A stretch of 64,000 nucleotides of DNA from Uliginosibacterium gangwonense DSM 18521 (GCF_000373965.1 NZ_KB892837.1:62904-126903), one strand, 5' to 3'; positions 17,459-30,908 are shown, numbered from the stretch's first letter. Notes: generated from the letters alone by a model not told the origin. Program-made: numbers and translations.

Positions 17459-18961
17459 ATGCCTGTCGCCATGTCTCATCATCCCCTGCCCGCTCATGAG
17501 GTGCCTCGCTGGCTTGGCCATGTGATGGGATTGGTCACAGCGGTCGACTTTCTCTCAAGCCTGAGCGTATTGTTGGCCAGCAGCGAGATACGCGGCGGAA
17601 TATTCGCCTCCCCCAGCGAGTTCTTGTGGATTCTTACCGTGTACGCGGCGGCGGGGATGAGCATCATCCCCTTGATCGAAAGGGCGGCAAGACGTTGGCA
17701 CTATCGTAGCCTGATGGCGGCTGGCATCGCGCTTTTCATTGGCGGTGCCATCTGGGCTGCAATGTGCGACAGCCTTGGACAGATGATTTTTGCGCGAATT
17801 GTGCAAGGGGTTGGCGGCGGCGGGCTCTTCACCATGTCGCGGGTGTATTTGCAGCTTGCAGTCCCGGCAAAGGAACGCCCTGCTCAACTTAAAGGCTATA
17901 TGCTGGGAATCTTGGGCTCCACGGCGCCCATGTCCTGGCTCACCACAGAATTGGTACAAGATTATGGTTGGCAGGCAGTCTTCGTACTGCAAGCCGTTTT
18001 CGCCTTGTTGGTTCTGCTGCTGGTGTTGTTGTATTTGAAAGCAGAACGTCATACCCCACGTTCATTGGGCGATCTGGACTGGCCCATGGCCTTGAGCTTT
18101 TCCCTTGGAATGCTCTTGCTGCTCCACGGCCTCGAAGACATGGAGCTATTGCGCCTGGATGCCCATCAGATTCTGATGTTCATCGTTGCGTTAAGCATGC
18201 TGGGCTTTGCTATATGGCGCATACATCAGCATCATGACCCCCTGCTTGATGCCAGAGTCATCAATGGGCGGCGTTATATCGCTGGGCTGGGGTTCTATTG
18301 CCTGTACTACCTGATCAATGGCGCAACTTCCTATATTTACCCCTTGTTTTTTGCGGGTGGCTTAGGCTTGCCGCTCACCACCACAGGGGGCCTGCTCTCG
18401 TTTGCCTCCTGCGCCACAGTTGTATTGCTGCCACTCTATTTCGCACTGGCTCCAAAACTAGGGGACCGGCGTCGTGTGATTGCAGCAGGTTTCGCCATTG
18501 CCGCGATTGCCTTGATCTGGATGGGCACCCGAGCCAGTAGTACAACCGCCTACCAAGCCCTGCTGTTACCCATGGCGCTCAAAGGCATTTTTCCTATTCT
18601 GGGAGTCATTCAGATTGCGGGGCTGACTTATAAAGAAGTTCCGCATGAAGACTTCGCCCACGCCTATGCGCTCAAGAATATTGTGCGGCAACTCTCAAAC
18701 GTGTTTGCCGCAGGCTTGGTCAGCCAGCACTGGCAGAGGCTGAGCGCCGAATACCGCAATGTACTGGTGCAACGCATCGACATATTCAACCCTATCTTCA
18801 CACATAGCCCCTATGCGCAGGATAGTTCCACCTTGCAACTACTCTCCACCCAGATCGACCAACAGGTCACTGTGCTCGTGGGGAATACGCTCCTGATGGA
18901 CGTGGCAATACTCTGCCTAATCGGAATTCCGCTGGTCTTGTTGCAAAAACGCCTGCATTGA
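17459..18961 (+). CDS. MFS transporter, DHA2-like (14 TM)
   Basis: Up to 500 residues with about 14 hydrophobic helices, the size and topology of the DHA2 drug:proton antiporter group. The family signature region reads FARIVQGVGGGGLFTMSRVYL, then an APMSWLTTELVQDYGW segment near helix 6. ATG 17459 and ATG 17471 are both possible starts. It is divergent from the LysR gene 16438-17379, an arrangement common for regulated efflux. The substrate cannot be deduced. The last codons overlap a bidirectional terminator. Confidence 0.85.
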   Translation: MPVAMSHHPLPAHEVPRWLGHVMGLVTAVDFLSSLSVLLASSEIRGGIFASPSEFLWILTVYAAAGMSIIPLIERAARRWHYRSLMAAGIALFIGGAIWAAMCDSLGQMIFARIVQGVGGGGLFTMSRVYLQLAVPAKERPAQLKGYMLGILGSTAPMSWLTTELVQDYGWQAVFVLQAVFALLVLLLVLLYLKAERHTPRSLGDLDWPMALSFSLGMLLLLHGLEDMELLRLDAHQILMFIVALSMLGFAIWRIHQHHDPLLDARVINGRRYIAGLGFYCLYYLINGATSYIYPLFFAGGLGLPLTTTGGLLSFASCATVVLLPLYFALAPKLGDRRRVIAAGFAIAAIALIWMGTRASSTTAYQALLLPMALKGIFPILGVIQIAGLTYKEVPHEDFAHAYALKNIVRQLSNVFAAGLVSQHWQRLSAEYRNVLVQRIDIFNPIFTHSPYAQDSSTLQLLSTQIDQQVTVLVGNTLLMDVAILCLIGIPLVLLQKRLH

Positions 18962-18972
18962 GCAGGCGTTTT
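18946..18972. terminator. Bidirectional rho-independent terminator between MFS gene and ligA
   Basis: Perfect 11-bp stem AAAACGCCTGC / GCAGGCGTTTT with a 5-base loop. A and T tracts are part of the stem, so it can serve both convergent genes. The left arm overlaps the last codons of the MFS gene. Confidence 0.85.
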
Positions 18973-18983
18973 ATGGGGCAGCT

Positions 18984-22159
<3,176 letters not shown>

Positions 22160-22213
22160 GGGTGGTTGCTTTGCTGTAATTTATACGCATGAAACATTTC
22201 GCTGATTATCGCA

Positions 22214-25200
22214 TTATGCGGCCACTGGTTGGGCAAGCTTAAGCGCTTCTTCCATATCTACCTCAACCACGCGTGAAACGCCTTGCTCCTGCATGGTCAC
22301 ACCAACCAACTGTTGCGCCATCTCCATCGTAATCTTGCTGTGGCTGATGAACACAAACTGGGTGACTGCAGACATGTGTTTGACCATGTCGCAATAGCGC
22401 TCGGTGTTCGCATCATCCAACGGCGCATCAACTTCGTCCAGCATACAGAAGGGCGCAGGATTGAGCTGGAACATTGCAAACACCAGCGCGATGGCCGTCA
22501 ATGCCTTCTCACCGCCAGACAACAGGTGGATGGAAGAGTTTTTCTTCCCTGGTGGGCGGGCAACGATATTAACCCCAGAGTCCAGAATTTCTTCGCCAGC
22601 CAACACCAATTGGGCTTCGCCACCGCCAAACAGACGAGGGAACAGTTCACCGAAGTGGCGATTGACCGTCTCATACGTGGTTTTGAGCTGCTCGCGGGTG
22701 TCCTTGTCGATCTTGCGGATTGCGCTCTCAAGGGTATCAATGGCCCCCATCAAATCTTCGTACTGCGCATCTAGGAAGCGCCTGCGTTCCCGGGCGGCCT
22801 CCAGTTCGACCAGTGCAGCAAGATTAACTGGCCCCATCTCGGCAATCTCGCGTGTCAGGCGTGAAACTTCCCGGCTCAGGCTGGTTTCCTTCACATCCGC
22901 CATCACTGCGGGTTCCAGCGCAATAACGTCCGCTCCCAGCTCACCCAGGCGCTCCCGTGCCTGATCACGGGCAAGCTCCGCAGCCTGGCTTTGCAGGCGC
23001 ATCTCGTTGATTTTATCCCGCATGGGCCCAAGCGCCTGGTCAAATCGCACCCGATTTTCTTCGAGTACGCGCAAACGCTGTTGTGCTTCTTCCAACTCTT
23101 CACGACGGGCGTTCAGAGCCTCTTCACGTTGATGACGCAAATCCAGCGCTGTCTGCAAAGCGGTTTGAACCGAGCCTTCATCCAAGGAGCCTTGTTCCTG
23201 ACTCAAACGTGCCTGCTCAACTGCATTCTTTTCACGCTCACCCACCATCAAGGCAAGGCTGCGCTCTATATCCCCAAGCTTGACTTCGCTTTCGCGCACC
23301 GCAAACTCGGCCTCCTGGCGTTGCCGCTGAATGCCCGCATGGGCTTCCCGCACGGCGCGCAAGGCCTGTTCACTTTCATCGACTTGCCGCTGTGCATCCT
23401 GAACCTGCTCGAAGAACAGTTCCATCTGTGCTTCGGCTTCCGCCCCGGCCAGTTCCGCCTCAGCCTGATGAGCTTGCTCCAGGGTTTCTTGCGTGGCCAG
23501 TTCTGCCACCTCACGCGCCAATTGAGACAGGCGCTCCTCATGTCGGGCCTGTTCCTGTTGGGCTTTGACGAAATCAAGCGTGCGCTCATGTAGACGGGCT
23601 TGCGCCTGTTTGACACGCTGGCGGGATTCAGCCTGCTCATCCTGCAACGCTCTGAAGCGTCTGTCAGCCTCGGCAAGTGCCTCTTGCGCCAGTGCCAGCG
23701 CCTCTTCGGCTGGCACCAGTTCAGCTTCCAGTGCATCGATCTCCCGTTGTCGTTCAAGCGCGCCATGTGTTCGCGCATCCGGCGCAAACAGCGTCAAGGC
23801 ACCCACTGACAAAGCCTGCCCGCTCCGGCTCACCAGAGTTACGCCAGGAGGAAGGTTCTGCCCGCTTTGCAGCCAGGAGTCCAGATCATCCACCGCGTAG
23901 AATCCGTTGAGCCAGTAACGCAGGTGCATCGCAATATCTTCACGCTCACAACGAACCAGACTAAACAGACTGCGTGCGGTGAAATGGGGGGCGGAAGGCG
24001 GGGGCACATCTTCCAACGGACGCAAGAGCACTATATTGGCGGGGCTGGCCTGTGCCAGACTCGCAGCAATATGCGCATCATCCAGTGGCCCCAACGCGGC
24101 TACCCGTTCCCGCAGAATGGATTCAACCGCCAACTCCCATCCGGCCTCCACATGCAGGCTCTGCCACAGAGGCGATGCGCCGTCCAAGTCCTGCGACTTC
24201 AGCCAGTCCCCCAGGTCCCCTTGCCCTTGCAGGCGTGCCTGCAAACCACGGAGCGCATCCAAGCGGGCATGGCGCTGGGTCAGATCCTTGCCTAATTGCT
24301 CAGTCTGCTGGCGAACCTGCCGCAAGTGGTCCAAAGCCTGTTCGCTCTGTTCCTGCAAAGCCTCGCAACGGGCTTCTTCTTCGTGCTGATGGGCGCTGAG
24401 CCCGGCCACTTCACCTTCCAGTGTTGCCAGGGCTTCCTCGTCCGCAGGATTCAAGCCCTGCCGCTCACCCTCCAGGCGCTCCCGTCGCTGAGCCAGACTC
24501 TCCAGCGCACGAGCGCTGGCAGTACGTTTGGCCTCAGCCACCCGAACTTGCTGCTCTGCCTGGGCGTGACTACGGCGGCGGATTTCCAACTCTTCACGCG
24601 CTTGTTGCCAAAGTGCCTCAGCCTCAGGTACGCGGAATTCGCTCTCACCCACAGAGTCTTGAACCACCTCTAGGCGCCCCAGCGCAACAGCGCGGCGTTC
24701 TTCCCAAACAGCCTGTTCCTCATGCAACCGGGCTTCACGATCCCGCCACTGCGCCTCTTCGGCCAGCAACTGTGTGCCACGTTGGCTTAACCGGGCATGG
24801 GTATCGCGCAAGGTCTTGATTTCGCTCTCAACACGGGAAACTTCAGCGGAAATGGCGTAAAAATCCCGTTGCGCGGCGTTAAGCGCCTCACTGAGTACCT
24901 GCTGATGCTCACGCGCCACGATGAGTTGATGATCCGTTTCATGCAGGCTGGCACTGGATGCCTCAATGGAGGCAGCCAGATTGATCACAACATCATGAAG
25001 CTTTTCCAGTTCCTGTTCGGCCTGGGTGTGCTTGAAACGCCAGAGCAATACCTGGCGCTGCCCCAGGCTTGAAGATAGGTCTTTGTAACGCCTAGCCAAT
25101 TCAGCCTGACCAAAGAGACGATCAATCTGTAGCCCCAACTCAGCCCGGATGTCCTCTACACGGGCAAGGTTGTCGCGTGCATCAGAAAGCCGCCCCTCTG

Positions 25201-25759
25201 TCTCGCGGCGACGTTCCTTGTATTTGGTGACACCTGCAGCTTCTTCCAGAAAGGCCCGTACATCCTCTGGCCGAGCCTCGATCACCCGGGAGATCATGCC
25301 CTGCTCAATGATCGCGTAAGCACGCGGCCCCAGGCCAGTCCCCAGGAACAGATCAATCACATCCTTGCGGCGCACCCGTACATTGTTGATGTAGTACTCG
25401 GAGTCCCCATTGCGGTCGACCACCCGCTTGACCGAAATCTCAGCATAGGTTGACCACTGCCCTGCGGCGCGACCATCAGCATTGTCGAACACCAGTTCCA
25501 CGCTGGCACGCGAAACCGGTTTGCGCGTGTTGGAACCTGAGAAAATCACATCCTGCATGGATTCGCCACGCAGCGCCGAGGCGCGGGATTCCCCCAACAC
25601 CCATCGCACAGCGTCGATCAGGTTGGATTTGCCACAGCCATTTGGGCCGACGATGCCTACGAGTTGGCCCGGGGTCATGACTACCGTCGGATCTACGAAG
25701 GACTTGAAGCCGGCGAGTTTGAGTTTTGAGAGTCGCACGTCAGCTACAGGGTGAATCAA
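22214..25759 (-). CDS. smc: Chromosome partition protein SMC
   Basis: 1181-residue condensin ATPase. Walker A GPNGCGKSN is at about residues 35-43, a long coiled coil surrounds a hinge near 520-640, the signature LSGGEK is at about 1080 and Walker B MLDEVDAPLDD at about 1107. The first in-frame start is TTG 25759 (MIHPVADVRL...), but GTG 25738 would give VRLSKLKLAGFKSF, the usual SMC N-terminus. Neither has a strong ribosome site, so the true start may be 25738. First gene of smc-zipA-ligA. scpA and scpB are not in the window. Confidence 0.96.
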   Translation of the reverse strand: MIHPVADVRLSKLKLAGFKSFVDPTVVMTPGQLVGIVGPNGCGKSNLIDAVRWVLGESRASALRGESMQDVIFSGSNTRKPVSRASVELVFDNADGRAAGQWSTYAEISVKRVVDRNGDSEYYINNVRVRRKDVIDLFLGTGLGPRAYAIIEQGMISRVIEARPEDVRAFLEEAAGVTKYKERRRETEGRLSDARDNLARVEDIRAELGLQIDRLFGQAELARRYKDLSSSLGQRQVLLWRFKHTQAEQELEKLHDVVINLAASIEASSASLHETDHQLIVAREHQQVLSEALNAAQRDFYAISAEVSRVESEIKTLRDTHARLSQRGTQLLAEEAQWRDREARLHEEQAVWEERRAVALGRLEVVQDSVGESEFRVPEAEALWQQAREELEIRRRSHAQAEQQVRVAEAKRTASARALESLAQRRERLEGERQGLNPADEEALATLEGEVAGLSAHQHEEEARCEALQEQSEQALDHLRQVRQQTEQLGKDLTQRHARLDALRGLQARLQGQGDLGDWLKSQDLDGASPLWQSLHVEAGWELAVESILRERVAALGPLDDAHIAASLAQASPANIVLLRPLEDVPPPSAPHFTARSLFSLVRCEREDIAMHLRYWLNGFYAVDDLDSWLQSGQNLPPGVTLVSRSGQALSVGALTLFAPDARTHGALERQREIDALEAELVPAEEALALAQEALAEADRRFRALQDEQAESRQRVKQAQARLHERTLDFVKAQQEQARHEERLSQLAREVAELATQETLEQAHQAEAELAGAEAEAQMELFFEQVQDAQRQVDESEQALRAVREAHAGIQRQRQEAEFAVRESEVKLGDIERSLALMVGEREKNAVEQARLSQEQGSLDEGSVQTALQTALDLRHQREEALNARREELEEAQQRLRVLEENRVRFDQALGPMRDKINEMRLQSQAAELARDQARERLGELGADVIALEPAVMADVKETSLSREVSRLTREIAEMGPVNLAALVELEAARERRRFLDAQYEDLMGAIDTLESAIRKIDKDTREQLKTTYETVNRHFGELFPRLFGGGEAQLVLAGEEILDSGVNIVARPPGKKNSSIHLLSGGEKALTAIALVFAMFQLNPAPFCMLDEVDAPLDDANTERYCDMVKHMSAVTQFVFISHSKITMEMAQQLVGVTMQEQGVSRVVEVDMEEALKLAQPVAA

Positions 25760-25900
25760 GAAATTGAAAAAACCGCCGGATTAGCGGGTCGGAGAGTCCC
25801 GACAGGCGGGCTATAATACCATCCCATTGCCACAGGCTTCCCCTTCACTGACTGCCGGGCAGGCATAATACCTGCTGGAACTGATACTCATACCATCATC

Positions 25901-27088
25901 GTGAATCCCCGCCTCGATCTACTTCACCCCTACCCCTTTGAGAAGCTGCGCAAGTTGTTCGCTGGTGTCACGCCTGCCGAGCAGCGCCCTATCCGCCTGT
26001 CGATCGGGGAGCCGCAGCATGCCACACCTGCCTTGATCACCCAGGCTATCAGCGATTCGTTCGCTTCGCTCTCAGCCTATCCAAGCACCACAGGTAATGA
26101 CGCGCTAAGGCAAGTCATCGCCGAATGGCTGAAAAAGCGCTATGCCCTGAAGTCCCTGGATTTTGCCACCGAGGTCTTGCCGGTCAATGGTTCGCGTGAG
26201 GCCTTGTTCTCCTTTGCCCAAGCGGTGATTGATGGTTCCAAACAGGACGCGCTTGTGGTTTGCCCCAACCCCTTCTACCAGATCTACGAAGGCGCAGCAC
26301 TGCTGGCAGGCGCACGTCCGGTATTTCTCAACCAGACGCCGGAAAACGGTTTTGGCTTTGACTGGGATTCGCTCGGTGACGCCTATTGGGCCAGGGTACA
26401 ACTTCTATACATCTGCTCCCCCGGCAATCCGACTGGAAGGGTGATGAGCCTGGATGAATGGAAGGCGTTATTTGCACTTTCCGACAAATATGGCTTTGTG
26501 ATCGCTGCGGACGAATGCTATTCCGAGATTTATTTCGACGAGTCGCACCCTCCTCTCGGTGCGCTGGAAGCCGCACAGGCCTTGGGGCGGGATGGCTATC
26601 CCCGCTTGGTCGTATTCTCCAGCCTATCCAAACGCTCCAATGTGCCGGGCATGCGCTCTGGCTTTGTGGCCGGGGATGCAAAAGTGCTGGCGGGTTTTCT
26701 GCGCTACCGTACCTACCATGGGTGCGCCATGGGTGGGCCGATCCAGGCTGCCTCCGTTGCTGCGTGGTCAGATGAAGTGCACGTACGCGAAAACCGCGCA
26801 CTGTATCGTGCAAAATTCGAAGCCGTTGTCCCCATCCTGCAACCTGCGCTCGGCACCACGATGCCTGATGCGGGCTTTTACCTGTGGGTACGCGTACCAG
26901 GGGGCGATGATGCGGACTTTGCCTGCCGTCTTTTGGAACACGCCAACATTACGGTTCTACCGGGCCAGTTCCTGGCTCGGGAAGCCCGTGGCGTCAACCC
27001 TGGTCAGGGATTTGTGCGCATCGCGCTGGTGGCCCCAGTGGCCGAATGCGTGGAAGCGGCACAACGCATGGCCCGCTATCTGGACTAA
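25901..27088 (+). CDS. dapC: Succinyldiaminopimelate transaminase
   Basis: 395-residue class I/II PLP aminotransferase. It makes N-succinyl-LL-2,6-diaminopimelate in lysine and peptidoglycan synthesis. PLP features: CSPGNPTGRVM, AADECYSEIYFDE, and the Schiff-base lysine in SSLSKRSNVPGMRSGF. The N-terminus MNPRLDLLHPYPFEKL fits DapC and fixes GTG 25901 as start. dapD follows after 63 bases, which supports DapC over a general aminotransferase. A tataat hexamer at 25812-25817 is a possible -10 box. Confidence 0.92.
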   Translation: MNPRLDLLHPYPFEKLRKLFAGVTPAEQRPIRLSIGEPQHATPALITQAISDSFASLSAYPSTTGNDALRQVIAEWLKKRYALKSLDFATEVLPVNGSREALFSFAQAVIDGSKQDALVVCPNPFYQIYEGAALLAGARPVFLNQTPENGFGFDWDSLGDAYWARVQLLYICSPGNPTGRVMSLDEWKALFALSDKYGFVIAADECYSEIYFDESHPPLGALEAAQALGRDGYPRLVVFSSLSKRSNVPGMRSGFVAGDAKVLAGFLRYRTYHGCAMGGPIQAASVAAWSDEVHVRENRALYRAKFEAVVPILQPALGTTMPDAGFYLWVRVPGGDDADFACRLLEHANITVLPGQFLAREARGVNPGQGFVRIALVAPVAECVEAAQRMARYLD

Positions 27089-27151
27089 CTTGCAACCGCA
27101 CGAAAGTTAGTCTTGTTTTCACACTACTGCTTGTAAACAACAGGAACAATC

Positions 27152-27976
27152 ATGCATCAGCACGCTTTGCAGCCCATTATCGAAGCCGCTTTTGAACGCC
27201 GCGCCGACATTACGCCCACGTCGGTTGACAGCGATCTGCGCCTGGCCATCGACCAAGTTCTTCACGAACTGGACAATGGCACACTCCGCGTCGCCGAAAA
27301 AATCAATGGCGACTGGGTCACGCATCAGTGGCTGAAAAAAGCCGTTCTGTTGTACTTCCGTTCGCACGACAATGAGGTCATGCAAGGCGGGGACGCCCGT
27401 TTCTTCGACAAGGTTCCGACCAAATTTGCCGATTATTCCGAGCAAGCCTTCCGTGATGGCGGCTTCCGTGTGGTCCCCAATGCCGTTGCGCGTAAGGGCT
27501 CGTTCATCGGCAAGAATGTCGTGTTGATGCCATCCTATGTAAATATCGGTGCTTACGTGGATGAAGGCACGATGGTCGACACCTGGGCCACTGTGGGTTC
27601 TTGCGCTCAGATCGGCAAAAACGTACACCTGTCTGGTGGCGTTGGGATCGGCGGCGTGCTGGAGCCACTGCAGGCCAATCCCACCATCATCGGTGACAAC
27701 TGCTTCATCGGTGCGCGCTCCGAAGTGGTGGAAGGCGTGATCGTGGAAGACAACGTGGTGATCTCGATGGGTGTGTTCATCGGCAAGAGTACTAAGATCT
27801 ATGACCGTGAAACAGGGCAGATCCACTATGGCCGTGTTCCTGCGGGCTCTGTGGTGGTATCCGGCAACCTGCCTTCGGCTGACGGGAAATATTCGTTGTA
27901 CTGTGCAGTGATCGTCAAGAAGGTGGATGCGCAAACGCGTTCCAAGACTTCTATCAACGAACTGCTGCGCGACTAA
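27152..27976 (+). CDS. dapD: 2,3,4,5-tetrahydropyridine-2,6-dicarboxylate N-succinyltransferase
   Basis: 274 residues, identical in length to many DapD. It transfers succinyl from CoA to tetrahydrodipicolinate. An N-terminal helical domain (1-100) precedes a left-handed beta-helix of hexapeptide repeats (about 105-235: [42 protein letters not shown]). ATG 27152 has an AACAGGAAC site upstream. It works directly before DapC in the pathway. Confidence 0.97.
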   Translation: MHQHALQPIIEAAFERRADITPTSVDSDLRLAIDQVLHELDNGTLRVAEKINGDWVTHQWLKKAVLLYFRSHDNEVMQGGDARFFDKVPTKFADYSEQAFRDGGFRVVPNAVARKGSFIGKNVVLMPSYVNIGAYVDEGTMVDTWATVGSCAQIGKNVHLSGGVGIGGVLEPLQANPTIIGDNCFIGARSEVVEGVIVEDNVVISMGVFIGKSTKIYDRETGQIHYGRVPAGSVVVSGNLPSADGKYSLYCAVIVKKVDAQTRSKTSINELLRD

Positions 27977-27987
27977 AATCAAAATCA

Positions 27988-28010
27988 GAGGGGGCACAAA
28001 AAACCCCCTC
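27988..28010 (+). terminator. G/C hairpin between dapD and pilU
   Basis: 7-bp stem GAGGGGG / CCCCCTC with a 9-base A-rich loop, starting 11 bases after the dapD stop. No T-tract follows; it may only partly end dapD transcripts. The pilU ribosome site GGAG starts five bases downstream. Confidence 0.55.
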
Positions 28011-28021
28011 ATGCTGGAGAA

Positions 28022-29218
28022 ATGGGAATGATTTTTGACAAGCTGTTTCAGCTCATGGCAGACCGGAAGGCCTCAGACATTTTCGTCTCGGCCGGAACGC
28101 CTATTCATATCAAGATCAACGGCGTCATCCTTCCCATCAACCAACAGATCATGGAACCCGCGCTCATCAAGCGCATGGCGGATGAATTGCTCTCGCCCGA
28201 ACAGGCTGCCCGATTTGAAAAAGATCGGGAACTGAATATTTCTTTTGGCCGCCGTGAGCTGGGCAACTTCCGGATCAATTTCTTCTGGCAGCGTAGCAGC
28301 ATTGCCATTGTGGTGCGGTATATTCAGGGGGAAATCCCTGAACTGGCGAAACTCAACCTGCCCTCGGTCCTTTCCGAGATCATCATGGAAAAGCGTGGGC
28401 TGGTGCTGGTGGTAGGGGCGACAGGTTCAGGGAAATCCACCACCATTGCATCAATGCTGGATTACCGCAATCAGCTCGTCCCTGGTCACATCCTGACCGT
28501 GGAAGACCCAATCGAGTACCTGTTCCAGCACAAGCGCTCATTGGTCAACCAGCGTGAAGTCGGATTTGACACCCACGGTTGGTCCGAAGCACTGAAAAAC
28601 GCCATGCGTCAGGCGCCAGACTGCATCCTGATCGGTGAAATCCGCGATCTGGAAACCATGAAGGCGGCAATCTCCTATGCCCAATCGGGGCACTTGGTGC
28701 TTGCCACCCTGCATGCCAACAACGCCCACCACGCGTTGAACCGGATCAGCAGCTTCTTCCCGCTGGAAAACCGGCCATTGCTGCACTTGGACTTGTCTGT
28801 ATCCTTGCGCAGTATCATCTCGCAACGCTTGGTAAAGAAACCCGATGGCACCCGGATTCCAGCGGCCGAGATCATGATGAACACCCGTCTGATAGCCGAA
28901 CTGATCGAAAAAGGCGCCTTTAACGAGGTGCGTGAAGCCATGGAAAAATCACTAGCGCCTGGCTCACAGACTTTTGAACAGGATCTGTTCCGCCTGTATC
29001 GCGCGAAAATTGTTACCCTTGAAGAAGCGTTGGCCAACTCGGATTCGCCCACCAACTTCTCCTGGTTGGTCAACAATGCGCCTCCCGAAGGTGAAGAAGC
29101 GCCAAAAGGCACACCGGAGCAGCAAACCATGGTTGATTTCGAACCTGCCGAACCTGATGGTGCATCGTTCAGTTCTTTCAGCTTCAATATGGATGAAGAT
29201 GAAGCCCAGAACGCTTGA
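28022..29218 (+). CDS. pilU: Type IV pilus retraction ATPase PilU (PilT/PilU family)
   Basis: 398-residue secretion-type ATPase. Features: N-terminal PAS-like domain (1-95), Walker A GATGSGKST (about 134-142), the aspartate box, Walker B with GEIRDLETM, and conserved HLVLATLHANNA. The long acidic tail rich in Ser/Phe/Glu after residue 350 and the MEKRGLVLVVG stretch fit PilU more than PilT. PilU helps PilT drive pilus retraction and twitching. ATG 28022 and ATG 28028 are both possible starts. No other pil gene is nearby. Confidence 0.9.
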   Translation: MGMIFDKLFQLMADRKASDIFVSAGTPIHIKINGVILPINQQIMEPALIKRMADELLSPEQAARFEKDRELNISFGRRELGNFRINFFWQRSSIAIVVRYIQGEIPELAKLNLPSVLSEIIMEKRGLVLVVGATGSGKSTTIASMLDYRNQLVPGHILTVEDPIEYLFQHKRSLVNQREVGFDTHGWSEALKNAMRQAPDCILIGEIRDLETMKAAISYAQSGHLVLATLHANNAHHALNRISSFFPLENRPLLHLDLSVSLRSIISQRLVKKPDGTRIPAAEIMMNTRLIAELIEKGAFNEVREAMEKSLAPGSQTFEQDLFRLYRAKIVTLEEALANSDSPTNFSWLVNNAPPEGEEAPKGTPEQQTMVDFEPAEPDGASFSSFSFNMDEDEAQNA

Positions 29219-29240
29219 GTTGCCATCAACTTGAATTCAC

Positions 29241-29266
29241 AGGCGGCCCACTGAGCCGCCTTTATT
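29241..29266 (+). terminator. Rho-independent terminator after pilU
   Basis: 7-bp stem AGGCGGC / GCCGCCT with a 7-base loop followed by ttattattt, 23 bases after the pilU stop. Confidence 0.75.
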
Positions 29267-29304
29267 ATTTACCCCAGCCATTTTCATCCAAAATTGGAGT
29301 CAGC

Positions 29305-30234
29305 ATGCCCTCCCATGAACACTACGAAGACGAACACAGCCATTCTCCACTGGATGAACTGGTGACGATCAGGGATCTCGTTCGCTATGCAGTGAGCTGT
29401 TTCAACCGTGCCGATCTGTACTTTGGACATGGCAACAGCAACGCCTTCGATGAGGCGGTGTACCTCATCCTGCACACACTGCATCTACCGCTGGATACCC
29501 TGGAGCCCTTTATGGATGCCTGCATACCGGGGGACGAGCGCGCAGAGGTGTTGGATGTGATCCACAAACGCGTTGAAACCCGCCTGCCTGCCGCCTACCT
29601 CACCAATGAAGCCTGGCTTGGCAGCTTCCGTTTCTACGTGGATGAACGCGTAATCATCCCGCGTTCTTTCTGTGCAGAGCTTTTGGAAGATGGCTTCTCG
29701 CCATGGATTCAAGACCCGCAGGATGTGCGCTCGGCGTTGGATCTATGCACGGGCAGCGGGTGTCTGGCAATCTTGCTGGCGCACTATTTCCCCGAAGCCA
29801 AAGTTGATGCGATTGATGTTTCTCCAGATGCCCTGGAAGTTGCACGGATCAACGTGGATGAATATGGCCTGCAGGATCAGATCCGCCTAATTCAATCCGA
29901 TGTATTCCAAGCACTTGGAGATGAGCAATACGACCTGATTCTCAGCAATCCGCCCTATGTGACCGATGATTCAATGGCAAATCTGCCAGAAGAATACCTA
30001 CGTGAGCCACGGCTGGCCCTGGCTGGTGGAGTGGATGGTCTGAGCGTGGTCAGAGAAATCATCGCCCAAGCACGGCAGCATTTGACCGAATCTGGCATTC
30101 TGGTTGTGGAAGTAGGCCATAACCGCGATCTTGTAGAGGCCGCTTTCCCCGATCTGGATTTTGTCTGGCTCACCAACGCCAGCGAAGAGGAAAAGGTATT
30201 CCTGCTACGTGCAGACCAGCTTCCTGCAGCCTGA
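29305..30234 (+). CDS. prmB: Ribosomal protein uL3 N5-glutamine methyltransferase
   Basis: 309-residue SAM-dependent methyltransferase. The class-I fold shows LDLCTGSGCLAILLA (SAM motif I) and the catalytic LSNPPYVTDD motif for glutamine amide methylation. The N-terminal helical domain and YVDERVIIPRSF match PrmB (L3) rather than PrmC (release factors). Several in-frame upstream starts exist back to 29215, but GGAG at 29296-29299 and the pilU terminator place the start at ATG 29305. Confidence 0.9.
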   Translation: MPSHEHYEDEHSHSPLDELVTIRDLVRYAVSCFNRADLYFGHGNSNAFDEAVYLILHTLHLPLDTLEPFMDACIPGDERAEVLDVIHKRVETRLPAAYLTNEAWLGSFRFYVDERVIIPRSFCAELLEDGFSPWIQDPQDVRSALDLCTGSGCLAILLAHYFPEAKVDAIDVSPDALEVARINVDEYGLQDQIRLIQSDVFQALGDEQYDLILSNPPYVTDDSMANLPEEYLREPRLALAGGVDGLSVVREIIAQARQHLTESGILVVEVGHNRDLVEAAFPDLDFVWLTNASEEEKVFLLRADQLPAA

Positions 30235-30252
30235 ACGCCCCACGCCTGATAC

Positions 30253-30280
30253 AAGGGGTGCCGGATGGCGCCCCTTTTTT
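30253..30280 (+). terminator. Rho-independent terminator after prmB
   Basis: 10-bp stem AAGGGGTGCC / GGCGCCCCTT with one G-T pair and a GGAT loop, running into a T-tract at 30275-30280. Confidence 0.88.
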
Positions 30281-30467
30281 ATTTCGAAATATGAAGGATG
30301 CTTTGCATAGGCCGCCTGACTACCGTTGGTAAGACATTTATCTCCCTTTGTATCCAAACCTAGTTCTTTTGTCGTAATCTTTCGGCATGGTCAAGGGAAA
30401 TTGTGCTCAATCCTCACCTCTTTCTGTCGATATAACCCCTTGTACCGGTTATTACAGGTTTTCAAGC

Positions 30468-30908
30468 ATGGCTACAGAACGACCAATACTGTTGGTAGAG
30501 GACAATCCTGACGACGAGGCGCTTACGTTACGAGCGCTCAGCAAAAACCGGATTTCCAATGAAGTAGTGATTGCCCGAGACGGTATCGACGCCCTGGACT
30601 ACCTGTTCGGCACCGGCAAGCATCTGGATCGAGATACCACTCAATTGCCCGCCGTTGTATTCCTCGACCTCAAGCTACCGCGTCTGGACGGTCTGGAAGT
30701 GCTGCGCCGCATCCGTGCTGATGAGCGAACAGCCCTGCTGCCAGTTGTAGTCTTGACCACCTCACGAGAAATTCAGGATATCCAAGAGGCCTACCACATG
30801 GGGGCCAACAGCTATATCCGCAAGCCGGTAGACTTCGAGCGCTTTCTGGCAACAGTCGGGCAGCTTGGGCAGTACTGGCTGTCACTCAACGAGCTGGCGG
30901 AAACCTGA
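30468..30908 (+). CDS. Single-domain response regulator (Rcp1/CheY-like)
   Basis: 146-residue receiver domain with no output domain. Acidic pocket EDNPDD at 11-16, phospho-acceptor D67 in VVFLDLKLPRLDG, conserved TTS near 100 and the lysine in YIRKPVDFERF near 119. This is the Rcp1 subgroup, usually partnered with phytochrome-like or hybrid histidine kinases. No kinase is adjacent, so the partner lies elsewhere. ATG 30468 was chosen because the domain begins right there; the extra 27 residues of the longer frame (from 30387) show no conservation. Ribosome site is weak. Confidence 0.85.
   Translation: MATERPILLVEDNPDDEALTLRALSKNRISNEVVIARDGIDALDYLFGTGKHLDRDTTQLPAVVFLDLKLPRLDGLEVLRRIRADERTALLPVVVLTTSREIQDIQEAYHMGANSYIRKPVDFERFLATVGQLGQYWLSLNELAET

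Noticed and set aside
25738-25759. Alternative smc starts (TTG 25759 versus GTG 25738)
   Set aside because: Not a finding: neither has a clear ribosome site. GTG gives the common SMC N-terminus, but the choice cannot be settled here.
27119-28012. 297-codon - strand frame over dapD
   Set aside because: Mirrors the hexapeptide repeats of dapD; no independent start signals.
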